From: Arthrobotrys musiformis | Taxonomy: Eukaryota; Ascomycota; Orbiliomycetes; Orbiliales; Orbiliaceae | NCBI GenBank assembly: GCA_036971715.1 | Contig: JAVHJL010000003.1 | Span: 3,348,001 to 3,412,000, forward strand | Reading direction: 5' to 3' | Length of the DNA: 64,000 nucleotides | In this document: piece after piece, positions 49,031 to 60,389 of the stretch | Layout of the letters: every line of letters begins with the position of its first letter | How positions within the stretch are numbered: the stretch's first letter is position 1 | Notes under the pieces: model-generated | What the model was told of the DNA's origin: nothing | Database searches by the model: none | Seen by the model: only the letters and a program-made list of their open reading frames with translations | Made by a program: the position numbers and the translations under genes

Positions 49031-52000
49031 ATGAACATCCCATCCGACCTCTCCTTCTCCTCCTTCGCCCTTGATTCCGAGCCCCAGGTAGACCCTGACG
49101 AACTCGATCTAGACGAGATACCCGAAGAAGACGAACTGCAAGCTCTGCAGGAACAGCAGGCGGCCGAAGATATCAGGCTAGAGCTGCAGCATAGCGAGGA
49201 CGTCCGCGAGGCTATCGAAGATACTGCGCGAGAACGGCAGGAGCGGTTGAATAAGGCAGGGGTGGTTATTCAGCATACTGTGCCCAAGGGGGTTAGTTTG
49301 GGGTTTCGCAGCGATTTTGAGTATCCTGGTGTGTTCCCTTTTATATATATGCTTGTAGACAGAATTGGATTCTTTTGATGATATAAGAGTTGAGGGCTAA
49401 TTGGATTGTTTATGTATGGGGTGGGGTTGTAGAGTCGCCGTCTAAGAGATATACTCAGGAGCTACAAGTCGATCGCTCGCAGTTCACGGATATATCGTTC
49501 TTCCCCAGCTCGCAGGGGGGACATATACCGCCCTCCTCGCCGCCGCCCTTGGTAGAACCTCCCTCTTCTTCTCCCTCGACGCCTAAGCAGCACGCTCGAA
49601 CCGAAGATATGGAAGATATTCCCTTCTCAATCGAAGAAGGACGGGGGGAAGCTTCAATGGATAGTAATCCGTTTACTATCACAGACGACACAGCTCCAAA
49701 ACCGAATGGGGACAGTCAATCGAGTAATCCGTTCGATATGGAAGAGAGCAATCCGTTCACAATACAGGATGATAGCGTAAAGGAAGGGGATATCTACGAT
49801 AAAGCATTCAGCAACCCCTTCGATATCGAAGAAACCCTCGACCCATCGTCGACCCCCAAACCCTCCAATCACGAAACTTCACAGGGTGTAGGCGGAACAC
49901 CCTTCACCCTCGAAGACCCATCGGCATCAATATACCCCCCTCCCGCACAACCCCCCCAGCAACTAGAACCACAGACACAGACACAACCAAAACCAAACGC
50001 CTACACCCGCATAAAAGTCATCTCCTCGACCGGTGAAATCACCCACCTCCTCCAACACCCCCCCAACCGTCTAAAAATCTACCGAAACTCCCTCGTAACC
50101 TCCCACGACTCCGAACGGGAAACCAACGCCTCCCTACCCCGTTCGGAACGTAAATACTACGGCGTGGACATCCACCATCTAAAACAATGCATAAAAGCCG
50201 ACGCCGAGGTGGCAAGACTACAAGCAGAAGCCGACGCCGCGGCGAGGGAGTTATCGCATAAAGTCCAGTCGTTGGCCATAACCCCCACCACCACTGTACC
50301 AACCACCATCAGCAGCTCGGATAAAAAGAGTAGAAAGCTACTATGGACGGAAAAATACCGCGCGAAGCGGTTTACGGATTTACTTGGCGATGAGAGAACA
50401 CATCGCCATATTCTACGATGGCTGAAGGGATGGGATTCCATCGTCTTCGGAGCATCCGCCGCAGCGGGGAAGAAGAGTGATAAATCGATGCTGAGCGAGG
50501 AACAAAGGAGTAGAAAAATCCTATTGGTAACCGGACCGCCGGGGTTGGGGAAAACGACCATGGCGCACGTATTAGCCCGACAAGCGGGGTACGAACCATT
50601 AGAAATCAATGCATCGGACGATCGAACGGCCAGTGTGGTGAAAAACAGGATAAAGGACGTAGTAGGCACGAATACGGTACACATGGGTGACGCGAAGCGC
50701 GGGAAACCCATCTGCGTCGTCATCGATGAAATAGACGGTGTCACCGGTGACGGCGCGGGGGAAGGTGGATTCATCAGGGCGTTGGTAGATCTTATAGAAC
50801 AGGATAAACGCAACTCTGGGGATCCGGACGCGCAGGTTATGAAGAAGAAGGGAGGGAAGAAGGGGGAGAGGTTTAGGTTTTTGAGACCGATTGTTGCGGT
50901 TTGTAATGATCTTTATGCGCCGAGTTTGAAGACTTTGAGACCGCTGTGTGAGGTTGTTTATACCAAGAGGCCGCCGTTGGGGTTGGTGCTCGGGAGGTTG
51001 AAGGAGATATTTGAGAGGGAAGGGGTGGATGGGGATACGGATGCCATCCGCAGGCTTGTGGAGTTGGAGGGCGGGAACGCAAATATCAATTCAGCAGACT
51101 TCATGGCGGAATGGTCCGGTGATGTGAGAGGGGTCATGGTAGCCGGAGAATGGATCTGTGGAAGACTCCTGAGCGCCGCAGCGAAGGAGAAACTCAAGGA
51201 AACACCAAAACCCATACCCGCAGGAAAAGGCAAAGGCAAAGAAAAAGACCAAATCCCCAAAATCCGCATGACCAAAAAATGGGTCGAAGAAGAATTCTCG
51301 AATGGCGGGGGGTTAGGCGCCAACGACGGGGCCTCCAGCGGCGGCCGCGGTAACGGCGTCAGAGAAGTCGTGGAAAGGGTCTTCCTCGAGGAAGAAACAT
51401 CCTCCGGCTACGCCTCCTCTTCAACCTCAAAGAATACCCCGATCCTCCCTTCTATATCGACGAAATCCCGAACCATCCAAAAACTCAGAAGCCTGATCGA
51501 GTCCTCCGGCGAATTCGATAAAATAATGTCAGACTGTTTCGCAAAATACCCCACCCACCCGTTCCACGACGACCCAACGCTCACGAAACCCGACAAAGCC
51601 TACGAATGGATATTCATGCACGACTTACTGACCAGTCGAGTCTTCGGCGGAAACCAAGATTACGAACTAACGCCCTACCTGAGCACCCCGTTATTGGGTT
51701 TACATACTTTATTCGCCACCCCCGCCGCAACGACGTTGAAAGGTAGAAGGGCCTTCGGGAAGAAAGGGGGTAATAATCAAGCGGATGATGAAGACGCCAT
51801 CTCTCCCTTCTCGGGTCCGAAAGCGGAATTTGAAATGAGGGAAGCTCAAAAGGCGACGATGAGTACCTTGAGCCAGTTGATCAGTGTGCTTCCGTACAGT
51901 CTCATCAGAGGGTTTAAACCCATAGAAACAGTAGCATACGAACTGGCACCATGGCTTATTCAAATCGTTCAACCGAAGGTGAATCCCGTCCTAGTCGGCG

Positions 52001-52667
52001 GGAAGGACGGGCCCGGCGTGGCAAGTGTCAGAAGAGAATTCGAAAAGAAGATGGTCGAAAGAGCCGTAGAGGTGTTGGCGGAGTCTAACGTTGGTTTCGA
52101 GAAGTTGAGGGTTGAGGGGGATAGTGCGGGTCGAGGTGGGGGGTGGGTGTTTAGAATGGAACCGTGAGTATTACCGCATAATTTATTTCCTTTCTTTATA
52201 ATGGGGGTTTGCTAATTGATGATAGACCATTCGACGCCCTATCGAATTATAAAACATTCACGCAGGACGCACCGACCATGACCACACGTTTCGCGGTCCG
52301 ACAGGTTCTGGATCAGGAACTGCGGAAGTTTACTGTACTCCAGCAGGAACGGATCCGTCAGGAACGATTTGCGGCCGCAAACCCCGGCGTGGACATCGGA
52401 TTATCCGCCGCGACAAGACAGAAAGAAAAGGAAAAAGAAAGGGAACTAAAAAAGAAAAATGCCGCTGCGGGCGTTAAGCGGGATTTCTTTGGTAGAATCG
52501 TAGCCGAAGAAGAAGGCGACGAAGGAGATGCGGGAAGGAGTAAGAAACGAAAGGTTGCGGGTGGTGGTGAAGGGGAGGGAGCGAAGATTTGGTGTAGTTT
52601 TAGAGAAGGGTTTAGTAATGCGGTTAAGAAGCCGATTACTTGGGATGAACTTATGGCGGGGCTTTAG
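49031..52667 (+). CDS. CTF18: Ctf18, alternative clamp-loader large subunit
   Basis: The exons are 49031-49328, 49433-52163 and 52226-52667, giving 1156 residues. The AAA core opens with LLWTEKYRAKRFTDLLGDE. It has Walker A GPPGLGKTT at about 467, Walker B VVIDEIDG around 531, and the RFC-type sensor region VCNDLYAPSLKTLR. The C terminus (about the last 90 residues) keeps the conserved VRQVLDQELRKF and the final FREGFSNAVKKPITWDELM block that binds Dcc1/Ctf8 in known Ctf18 proteins. Ctf18-RFC loads PCNA on the leading strand and supports sister-chromatid cohesion and the S-phase checkpoint. The N-terminal extension is unusual: six PF-containing acidic repeats, four of them NPF, lie between residues 162 and 262. 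Confidence 0.95.
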
Positions 52668-52895
52668 ACAACCCTTTAGAAATGATCTTGGGGGGGTTTA
52701 TTTATGATTGTAGAATATGCATTGGATGGGCGTTTTGAAGGTACTTTGGCATTTTCTTAGCCTATTTTCATGGGACTATACATCTCCGGGGTTAGGGAAC
52801 CTTTACGTATATTCTTCTACTCCCTATAGGTACTTTTTTCGCCGGATACAGCTTTGTAAAAAGAATCAGTATATAACGCTCTCTAGTCAGGGAAT

Positions 52896-52920
52896 ATTCA
52901 TTCGGCTTAGCCGGATGAAT
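52896..52920. repeat. Inverted repeat (11-bp arms, 3-nt loop)
   Basis: The arms ATTCATTCGGC and GCCGGATGAAT flank a TTA loop and pair fully with one G-T wobble. The repeat lies 229 bp after the Ctf18 stop codon. Confidence 0.75.
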
Positions 52921-52922
52921 AG

Positions 52923-52940
52923 TAACTACTTAAGTAGTTA
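52923..52940. repeat. 18-bp perfect palindrome TAACTACTTAAGTAGTTA
   Basis: It follows the previous hairpin after two bases. Fourteen bases of it, TAACTACTTAAGTA, recur at 56272-56285. Confidence 0.8.
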
Positions 52941-53686
52941 ACTGGATGGCTAGCAGCCAAATGTGCCTAAGGGCTCGGTCGAGCCGATACCCGACAAGCA
53001 AGAGATGATAGTAAGATGGATTGATTGGACGCTAAGGCCAACGAAGTGTAAGCCAAAAGCATAGGTATCCCTTTGTGACGTCTAGGAACGAGACCAGCTC
53101 TAGGTGGTATCATCAGCATTTGATTGTCTATGGCTGCTAAGCTCGGTGCGGAAACTCTCACGAGAACCTGATCGCGCGGGCCCAACTACGTAGATATCCA
53201 AAACGTTGGATCCATGGAACTACATGGCGACTATCGATTGTCGATTGGGGTGTATATACAGCCCAAAAGATTTGTTAGATATCTTGATGAAGGATTTGTC
53301 TATAAATTAATTAATACTAGCTTAAACGTCTCTCGCCTCTAATATCATCCATCATCCTCGCCCGTAATACAAATAAAGATATGTCAGTATTACTGATTCC
53401 TGGTATTATTTTTTCAATAGCGGTTTCGGCGATAAGGTGGGGTCCACCCCCCCGAAAAGATTTCGTCTTCAACTATTACCCCAATAGATTAGATAATCCA
53501 TGAGCATTAGACTAAGGCAGGATTAAAAATGAGGTGCACATACATCTGGACCGGCTGTGAGTTTTTTGGCGTTTAGACGGCGATCGATACTCTTTATCCC
53601 CCCTCTGGTGAGCCTCCTCCAAACCTAGACCCCGAGATATTAATATATTGTCAGCGAGTTATCTTGGTCTATATATATAATACCAA

Positions 53687-55174
53687 TCAATAGGCCCCCT
53701 CACAGTCGTCGCGTCCGCACGTAGAGCAAAAAATCTCTCCCTCTTCGTCACTACCATCACTATCTTCCTCCTCGCCGCTACTATCACTATCTTCCTCCTC
53801 GCCGCTACTATCACTATCATCTTCCTCGCCGCTGCTACCACTATCACCTTCCTCGCCGCTGCTATCGCTATCATCTTCCTCACCTCTACTATCACTATCA
53901 TCTTCCTCGTTATCCTCCCCGGAAGATTCACGACCTGCCCAAACTTGGCCTCTTTTGCGTTTCCGGTTTGATTCTACGGTTTCTGGTGCCATGGAATTTG
54001 ATACTGTGTTATTTGACCCAACTATGATATAGGTCGACCCGTTAATTTTCGATCCTGTAATATTTGATGTAATATCTGAGCTCGGGCCAGCAGGATTTGA
54101 TGTCGTAGCATTTGGCTGTGTGGTTTTCGGCGTTTTGAGGCTAGATACCGGAGATTTAGGAGCGCTGACGAGGGTCTCCTCGAGGACCTCCTCAGTAACC
54201 TCCTGTGTGGGTATCAGGCTAATTAACTCCCTGGCGTAGGCGGCTGCCATCTTTGCTGCGTACGGTTGCCATAGTTTGGTCTTATGTGAATCAGCGTAGT
54301 CACAAATACCACGGATAACGAGGCAGCTGACGATATTCATTAAACCGGCGGCCTCCATTTCAAAGCATAGAACGCCATCCGGGTCAATTCTAGTGCTGAT
54401 TTCGTCCCTCGTTTTGGCGTCTTTTATGACCATATTTCCCGATATTATCGTCCCGTGGTGTACAAGGACTTGATCTTTGGGTTCTCGCGGTTCCCTGGCG
54501 ACTATCTTATCTTCGCTGCAGATTCCGCGTTTTCCGCAAGTAATGATGGTCCCGCTCGGGATGTCGGTTCCTTCTAGGTCAAGATGGGGATAATCCGCTT
54601 GGAAAAGATAGTCCGGCCCAGCTTCTTTCCGCGAAAAGGGCAGTGAGCGGTCAAGCCTGGAAGCATTTTCCAAAAGTTTCGACATCCCCAAGAGGTAATT
54701 CGTTTCGAGTAACGAGACAGTTGATAGTAGGGTATCTGACGGGGCATTCAGGTACGCTGTCCTCCTGAATTGTCCTCCCGGATAAATCTTCCCCGAATCA
54801 TATTGCACCACTCCACCATATCCCCCATTCGGGGTGCTCACCACGACATCTCCAAGCCGTATGTCCACCTGGCCACCTGGTACCCCCCCTCCCACACCCA
54901 CCAACAAGCAGTCTCTGATCGCAGGGAACTCAGTTTTTATGCGGCCGGCGACAGTGGCAGCTGGGATGCTCCCGGTCCGGCCTTTCGGCAGGGAGGCAAT
55001 GACAACATTATGCCCCCCAATGCGCCCGAGTAGGTAGGCGATTGTTTTGTCAGAAGACTCGATTCTAGGGTGCACTTCATCGAGCATCCTTCGAGCGGCG
55101 GCAAACTCGACCGAGAGTGCGCATAACCACATAATAGTGTAGTCTTTGCGGCGGGGACGGGTTGTTCTCGGCAT
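53687..55174 (-). CDS. Nucleoside phosphorylase-fold protein with acidic repeat tail
   Basis: A single ORF of 495 residues starts at the ATG at 55174. Residues about 10-320 form a PNP_UDP_1-type fold as found in fungal nucleoside phosphorylase-like proteins: LLVGVGGGVPG at 91-101, FEMEAAG at 271-277 and RGICDYADSHK at 288-298. These are the glycine-rich, ribose- and base-contact regions of the family, so catalytic or nucleoside-binding ability looks kept. In fungi this fold is also the N-terminal domain of many NLR-like receptors, but no NB-ARC, NACHT or ankyrin part follows here. A Ser/Asn/Gly segment (370-394) and an Asp/Ser/Glu minisatellite tail (about 415-480) come next, closing with CSTCGRDDCEGAY. 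The role is unknown: it could be a stand-alone nucleoside enzyme or a receptor relative. Confidence 0.88.
   Translation of the reverse strand: MPRTTRPRRKDYTIMWLCALSVEFAAARRMLDEVHPRIESSDKTIAYLLGRIGGHNVVIASLPKGRTGSIPAATVAGRIKTEFPAIRDCLLVGVGGGVPGGQVDIRLGDVVVSTPNGGYGGVVQYDSGKIYPGGQFRRTAYLNAPSDTLLSTVSLLETNYLLGMSKLLENASRLDRSLPFSRKEAGPDYLFQADYPHLDLEGTDIPSGTIITCGKRGICSEDKIVAREPREPKDQVLVHHGTIISGNMVIKDAKTRDEISTRIDPDGVLCFEMEAAGLMNIVSCLVIRGICDYADSHKTKLWQPYAAKMAAAYARELISLIPTQEVTEEVLEETLVSAPKSPVSSLKTPKTTQPNATTSNPAGPSSDITSNITGSKINGSTYIIVGSNNTVSNSMAPETVESNRKRKRGQVWAGRESSGEDNEEDDSDSRGEEDDSDSSGEEGDSGSSGEEDDSDSSGEEEDSDSSGEEEDSDGSDEEGEIFCSTCGRDDCEGAY
53740..53930 (-). repeat. Acidic coding minisatellite, 27-nt unit
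   Basis: About five near-perfect copies of a nine-residue unit of the form SSGEEDDSD, plus degenerate flanking copies, encode the C-terminal acidic tail of the phosphorylase-fold protein. Copy number is likely variable among strains. Confidence 0.8.
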
Positions 55175-56388
55175 TTTATGGTATTTGCTCGTGTCGCGTT
55201 GTCCCCCCTATGCCCTTGGTATATATATGTGATCTGAGGGAGATTTCACGATGTTAATTTGATAAGCCTTTCCTAAGGTCAACGTTTTATCATGCTCGTT
55301 GTGTGGATCCACAGGCAAGAGAGATGACGAGCTTTGTCTAGGTAGCTAAGGAAAGCTGATACCAGGCGCGGGAGCGCAAGGTAAGTCAAGGTGCAGCATG
55401 TAGATATATAAAAGTAGGGTTTAACTAGCTTCGTGGAACGGTCCTACATTGATTCTAGTCCCGAAATCTCAGGGCTAGGGCTGGTTCCAACTCTACTGAT
55501 CGTGACAATGAAATACAGATATTTGGAAAACAGATATTTCCAGGAACGTCAATATAGCTAGAGGTTTAGAGATAGAACATGCATACCTGTTACCTGGTAG
55601 TCGGATGTGTTGTTTGATCACTCTTTATCCGCTGAGTATCGTGATATCGATGCTATGCACGATGTCTTTTACATACGTGGAAACTTCGTAGGCAGTTGGG
55701 GGGCAGAAAAAGAGTATTTGAAATAAAAAGTAGTTTTGGAGAAGAATCAGGTCTCGAGGGAATAATAAATAACCATGAAGGGTCAACTTAGATGCAAGGC
55801 TGCGTGTACATACATATATACAGTGTTTCATAGTGGCTCCATGGGCTCCAAATGAAGTTCGAATGGAGCCAGCCTTGTAACCGAAATGGAACTCATGTAT
55901 TCATGCATGTCCATATGTAGTCTATAGAATGAGGGCTGTGAAGGACATAGCATCTAGGTATGAGTCACGGGTCATGCCCAAACTTCGCTGTGCCGCATAT
56001 CTCGACCGCAAAACCTCACGCACATCGATCCATCTACGGCGTAGCCCTGCTTTCTGGGCTTAATTTCCTCGTACCACGACCTACGATATAATAGTTGGTC
56101 ACGATTCTATTGGTGTGGCGAGAAGTGTTGAGATGTTGTGTTTTGTTAGGCAGATGCTTCCCGGCGGGTACTAGTGCCAAGGGTAATTATAACCCGTTGG
56201 AGGTTGATATCGATAGATTATATGCTGGATGCTTGTAATATATATACTTATTGATACAAATTTCCATGTCTTAACTACTTAAGTAAGTACCTAGGTACGA
56301 ATGTCCCGCCTAGAGCAAGGAGAAAAAAACAAGCTTCATTAAACAAGAAATTAATATGCCTAACTGGATACGACAGCTTGAGAAAAAG
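55175..56388. other. Intergenic, no gene seen
   Basis: Upstream of the phosphorylase-fold gene and downstream of the GH55-type gene, both on the minus strand. The 14-mer TAACTACTTAAGTA at 56272-56285 matches the palindrome at 52923. It is followed by a GTACCTAGGTAC palindrome at 56287-56298. No ORF is supported. Confidence 0.55.
55220..55227 (-). promoter_or_regulatory. TATA-like element of the phosphorylase-fold gene
   Basis: A TATATATA run 46-53 bp upstream of the start codon at 55174. If it is the functional TATA box, the leader is very short. Confidence 0.35.
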
Positions 56389-59300
56389 CTATGAGGGTAT
56401 CACCCCTCCAACAAGAAACCAAGCAACCACAGGTAACGCCAACGAGGTCCCCGCATTCTTTTGCGAATCGATCACGATCTTCCCATCTATAGCTAGCGCA
56501 TACCTAGCCCCTCTAACCGTCAATCCGTACACATTCACCAATTTATCAACGGGTCGTCGGCTCTGTTTCTCAATACTGATCATTACCAGCTGGCAGTTGA
56601 AGTGGCCGCCTGGACAGTTAGACGAGTAGTTATCCTGTCCCGCTAGTAGGGATGTTGAGTAGATTGCTATGTTATCGGAGTTTATGATTCTTAGCCCGAA
56701 CGCTTTTGCGCATTTTGCGTATGCGGCGGGGGATTTGACGTGGGGTTTACAGATTGTCGAGAAGTTCGGGTCTGATAAGGTGGTGTTTACGATGTTGAAT
56801 GGCGATGGAGCCTGCGGGTTAGGTTGGAAGGATGGGTTTGTGGATTTTAAGCCGGAGGCGAAGATTTTGGCTGAGTTTTGGATTTGGTATTGGTATAAGA
56901 CGCTGTTTTCGGATGTGATGGAGTATAACCAGAGCCCACCTTGGGTGCCGTCGATTAGGACCCCGCGGCCGACGTAGACGTCTAACGGTTGAGAGGATTG
57001 GTGGGATGCTGAGGCATAGTAGTTGTTTTCGAGGTAGACGTTTGAGGCGTGGCGGGTTATGTGGAGGTGCATGAATGCACCGATGCATTTACTCAGCGGT
57101 CTAGTGCCGTGCGGGCACTGCGAGGATTCGAGGTTGCTGAAGGGTTGGGCGCCTATTACCGAGTGGGTGTTCCACATTCCTCCCGCGTCGTTGTAGAGGT
57201 TTGGACCTTTGAGGTTCCATTGGAAGGATATTGCGCCTGCGGAGCCGGCTTTGGCGGTTACGAGGATATCTTGGATCTCCACGCGGCCTGTTTGGCCCGG
57301 CGCGCCGATTTGGAAGACCGGGTGCGGGTTTTTGGCGTTGGTGAAGTAGGCGCCTGACGCCATGAATTTTGGCCAGACTTCACCGATTATTCTGGTCCCT
57401 GGGTGGATTTTTAGGGTTCTGCTGACGAGGTAGATGCCGTAGTCGACGAAGATGGGACGGTTGGAGGATGCGGCTAGGTTTAAGACCTGTTGGATCTTCG
57501 CGGTGTCGTCTGTTGTTCCGTCACCCTTTATGCCGTGGGATCTGAAGCTGAGGAAATCCGATGCCTTGAAGAATTGATATGGTCCCGATGGTTGGGATTT
57601 TTCATAGTATATGCTTTCTTGTTCTTCTGTGCGTAGTAAAGGCTGGGAGGGCTTGGGGTTGGTGATTGGGTTTTGCATCGTTGCGACTGCATAATTTGGT
57701 GGTGTGTATCTTCTCCCTTGGGCCCAGAGGGCGATGAAGCGGTTGGTGTTTACGGGGGAGGGGTGGTAGACGTTTACTCCATTGTCTCTTTGGACGACGG
57801 GGATACCGGCGGCGACGACGAAGCGCTCGAGAACTATCGAGCCTGCGCCGTTGGGGTATGTTGAGCTTCCACCTCTGGCGGTTTTGATGAATACCTTGGC
57901 TGCGCTTATTTCACCTTCTAGGATGACGAGGGAGTTGACTGTTTGTGAAACTGGGGGTCCTGGGTTTACTTTTGAGGCGTCGATTCCTGTGGGGGTATTG
58001 TAGAGGTAGAGGTTTTTGAGGGTTAGAGAGTAGGATGATGTGATCCTGATGCCGATGCTTTTGCTGTTGAGTACGCCGATGTTTCTTAGGGTTCCAGATT
58101 GGACTGATAAGTCGATGCCTATGTCCCCTTGGTCTGTGGAGATGTCTGACATCCATATATGTGGAGCTGGTATCGTTGTCGTCAGCACTCTGTGATGATT
58201 GCAAAACTAGGGTGTATGAGGGACTTACTATTTGAGACCACTATACCACGGTGCTTATTGGCGGCATCATAGCTCATTGAAGTTTTTACTTGATATATAC
58301 CACTGGCATGACCCGCACTCCACCTAACCGCGGCAAAGTCTCGTTCGCGGGGTACCTTTCCACCGATCAGAGCGAAGTTCTTGAGTGTTATAAAATCACC
58401 AATTGCACCGCCAATATTCTCTTTTACTTTCGTCTCGAAGATTGCAGAACCGGTGAAAGTCCCCTTAGTTCTGATGACAGGCTGTTGCCATGCGCTCCCG
58501 ATGACTTGCGTGTTCTTGTAAATCGGTAGCGTTTTACCGACGATGTACTCTCCCTTTGGGAAGTAAACGAGGGAAGGCGGGATATAGAAGTTTTTACAAT
58601 TGGAGCCCTGGCAGGTTTTACCTTCTGTCAAAGCTCTGATTATGGCGTCGGTATCATCGGTTACACCGTCGCCCTTTGCGCCCCAGCATTTTACGTTTCT
58701 GTAGACCGGGTAGGAGGAGTTTTTGTGCCAGAGTCCTTGGTGTTTTAGTTGGTCTAGGTAGTATGGGGTTTCGTCTTTTGAGAGGGCTGAACAGTTGGGT
58801 TTTGGGGGTGTGGTGGTTGGGGTGGTGGGGGGTTTGCTTGATGTTTTGGTGGTTCGTGATGAAGTTGTACATGGCGGTGGGGTCGGGGTGGGGAATGGCT
58901 GGCCGGGGCAGTGAGGGACACAGGTCCCCCAGATGCCGCCGCAGCTGTTTGTCATGAAATCTAAGCATACGGTTGGGCAATTTGTGGTGGAAGTTGGAGT
59001 TGGGGTGGACTTTGAAGTAATCGTTTTTGAGGAGGTTACTCTTGACGATGTTGTTTTTGACGTAGTCGTACATGGTTTTGACGAAGTTGATCGCGAAGAA
59101 GTCGTGCAGGGTGGTGGAGTCGGAGTAGGGAATGGTTGACCCGGACAATGAGGCACACATGTTCCCCACAAACCGCTGCAGCTGTTCGTCATAAAGTCTA
59201 AACATACGGTAGGGCAGTCTGAAGTTGATGTCGAAGTCGGTCTAGACGAAGTCGTACATGGCGGTGGGGTCGGGGTCGGGAAGGGCTGGCCAGGACAATG

Positions 59301-60389
59301 AGGCACGCATGTTCCCCACAGGCCGCCGCAGCTGTTTGTCATAAAGTCCAAGCATACGGTAGGGCAGTCTGAAGTCAATGTCGAAGTTGGCCTAGACGAA
59401 GTCGTACATGGCGGTGGAGTTGGGGTCGGGAAGGGCTGACCAGGACAATGTGGAACGCAGGTCCCCCATAGACCGCCGCAACTGTTCGTCATGAAATCTA
59501 GACATAAAGTGGGGCAGCTTGTAGTTGTAGCTGAAGTTGTAGTCTGGGTAGAAGTGGTACATGGTGGTGGAGTCGGAGTGGGAAAAGGTTCTCCAGGGCA
59601 GTGTGGAACGCAAGTTCCCCATAGACCGCCACAGCTATTCGTCATGAAGTCTAAGCATAGGGTCGGACAACTCGTAGTCGTAGCTGAGGTAGTGGTTGGA
59701 GTGGAAGTACACGGCGGAGGCGTGGGAGTAGGGAAAGGGTCACCAGGACAATGAGGCACGCATGTTCCCCAAAGCCCTCCGCAGCTATTTGTCATGAAAT
59801 CCAGACATAGGGTCGGGCAACTTGAAGTTGAACTCGAGGTTGGAGTTGAAGTACATGGCGGTGGGGTAGGCGTAGGAAAGGGCTCACCGGGGCAATGTGG
59901 GACGCATGTTCCCCAAAGCCCACCGCAGCTATTCGTCATGAAATCCAAACATAGGGTAGGACAGCTCGTAGTCGTAGCCGAAGTCGTAGTTTGAGTAGAA
60001 GTAGTACAAGGCGGTGGGGTTGGCAAAGGTTCGCTGGGACAATGCGGGACACAAGTTCCCCAGAGCCCACCACAGCTATTGGGGACAAAGTCGATGCATA
60101 AAGTCGGACAACTTGTAGTCGAGGATGTTGTAGTCGTACATGGTGGAGGAGTGAATGTTGGAATAGAGTCTCCAGTGCAACTTGGGATGCAAGTTTGCCA
60201 GGTGCCTCCACAGGCTGTATTCGGGAAGTCGATACAGCGGATTGGGCAGTCCGTGGTTGTAGTTGGAATCGCCGCTCTTTCCTGGATATTTTGACGATAT
60301 CGATAGTCGACTATGGCGGAGGCGGGACTGGCCATACAGACCAGCGCCGTAACGAGCGACGCTATCTTGAATTTCGAGATGCTGTTCAT
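56389..60389 (-). CDS. GH55-type beta-helix glucanase with nine N-terminal Cys-rich repeats
   Basis: Exon 1 is 60389-58229 and exon 2 is 58166-56389. I prefer a 62-bp intron (58228-58167) because it has a perfect GCTGAC branch point before its acceptor. A 41-bp variant ending at 58188 also keeps frame. The product is about 1312 residues. A signal peptide occupies about 1-26. Nine repeats (about residues 47-530) of the form C-x3-C-x7-C-x6-C-x3-C-x12-C follow, separated by Thr/Ser/Pro linkers that are probably O-glycosylated. The C-terminal 750 residues carry two Pectate_lyase_3-type beta-helix modules, each opening with a GAKGDGVTDDT or GIKGDGTTDDT motif, as in GH55 exo-beta-1,3-glucanases. 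The end is a short hydrophobic tail that may be a GPI signal. The repeats may bind wall polysaccharide, which is inference. Confidence 0.88.
58791..60251 (-). repeat. Nine tandem Cys-rich coding repeats
   Basis: Units of roughly 145-240 nt encode the motif CPTxCxDFxTNSCGGxWGTC and then PHCPGxPFPTPTPPPC. The first unit is the most diverged, the second has a shortened Pro run, and unit eight has Ser in place of the first Gly of CGG and a long Ser/Thr/Lys spacer after it. High identity among units three to nine points to recent expansion. Confidence 0.9.

Larger units (their letters stand above)
52668..53686. other. Convergent 3' region with inverted repeats
   Basis: This lies between the Ctf18 stop and the stop of the phosphorylase-fold gene on the other strand. 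It holds two back-to-back inverted repeats at 52896-52940. No gene is supported. Confidence 0.6.

Noticed and set aside
58188..58228. 41-bp intron in the GH55-type gene
   Set aside because: It keeps frame, but it is very short and lacks a branch point. The 62-bp alternative ending at 58167 has GCTGAC at the right distance.
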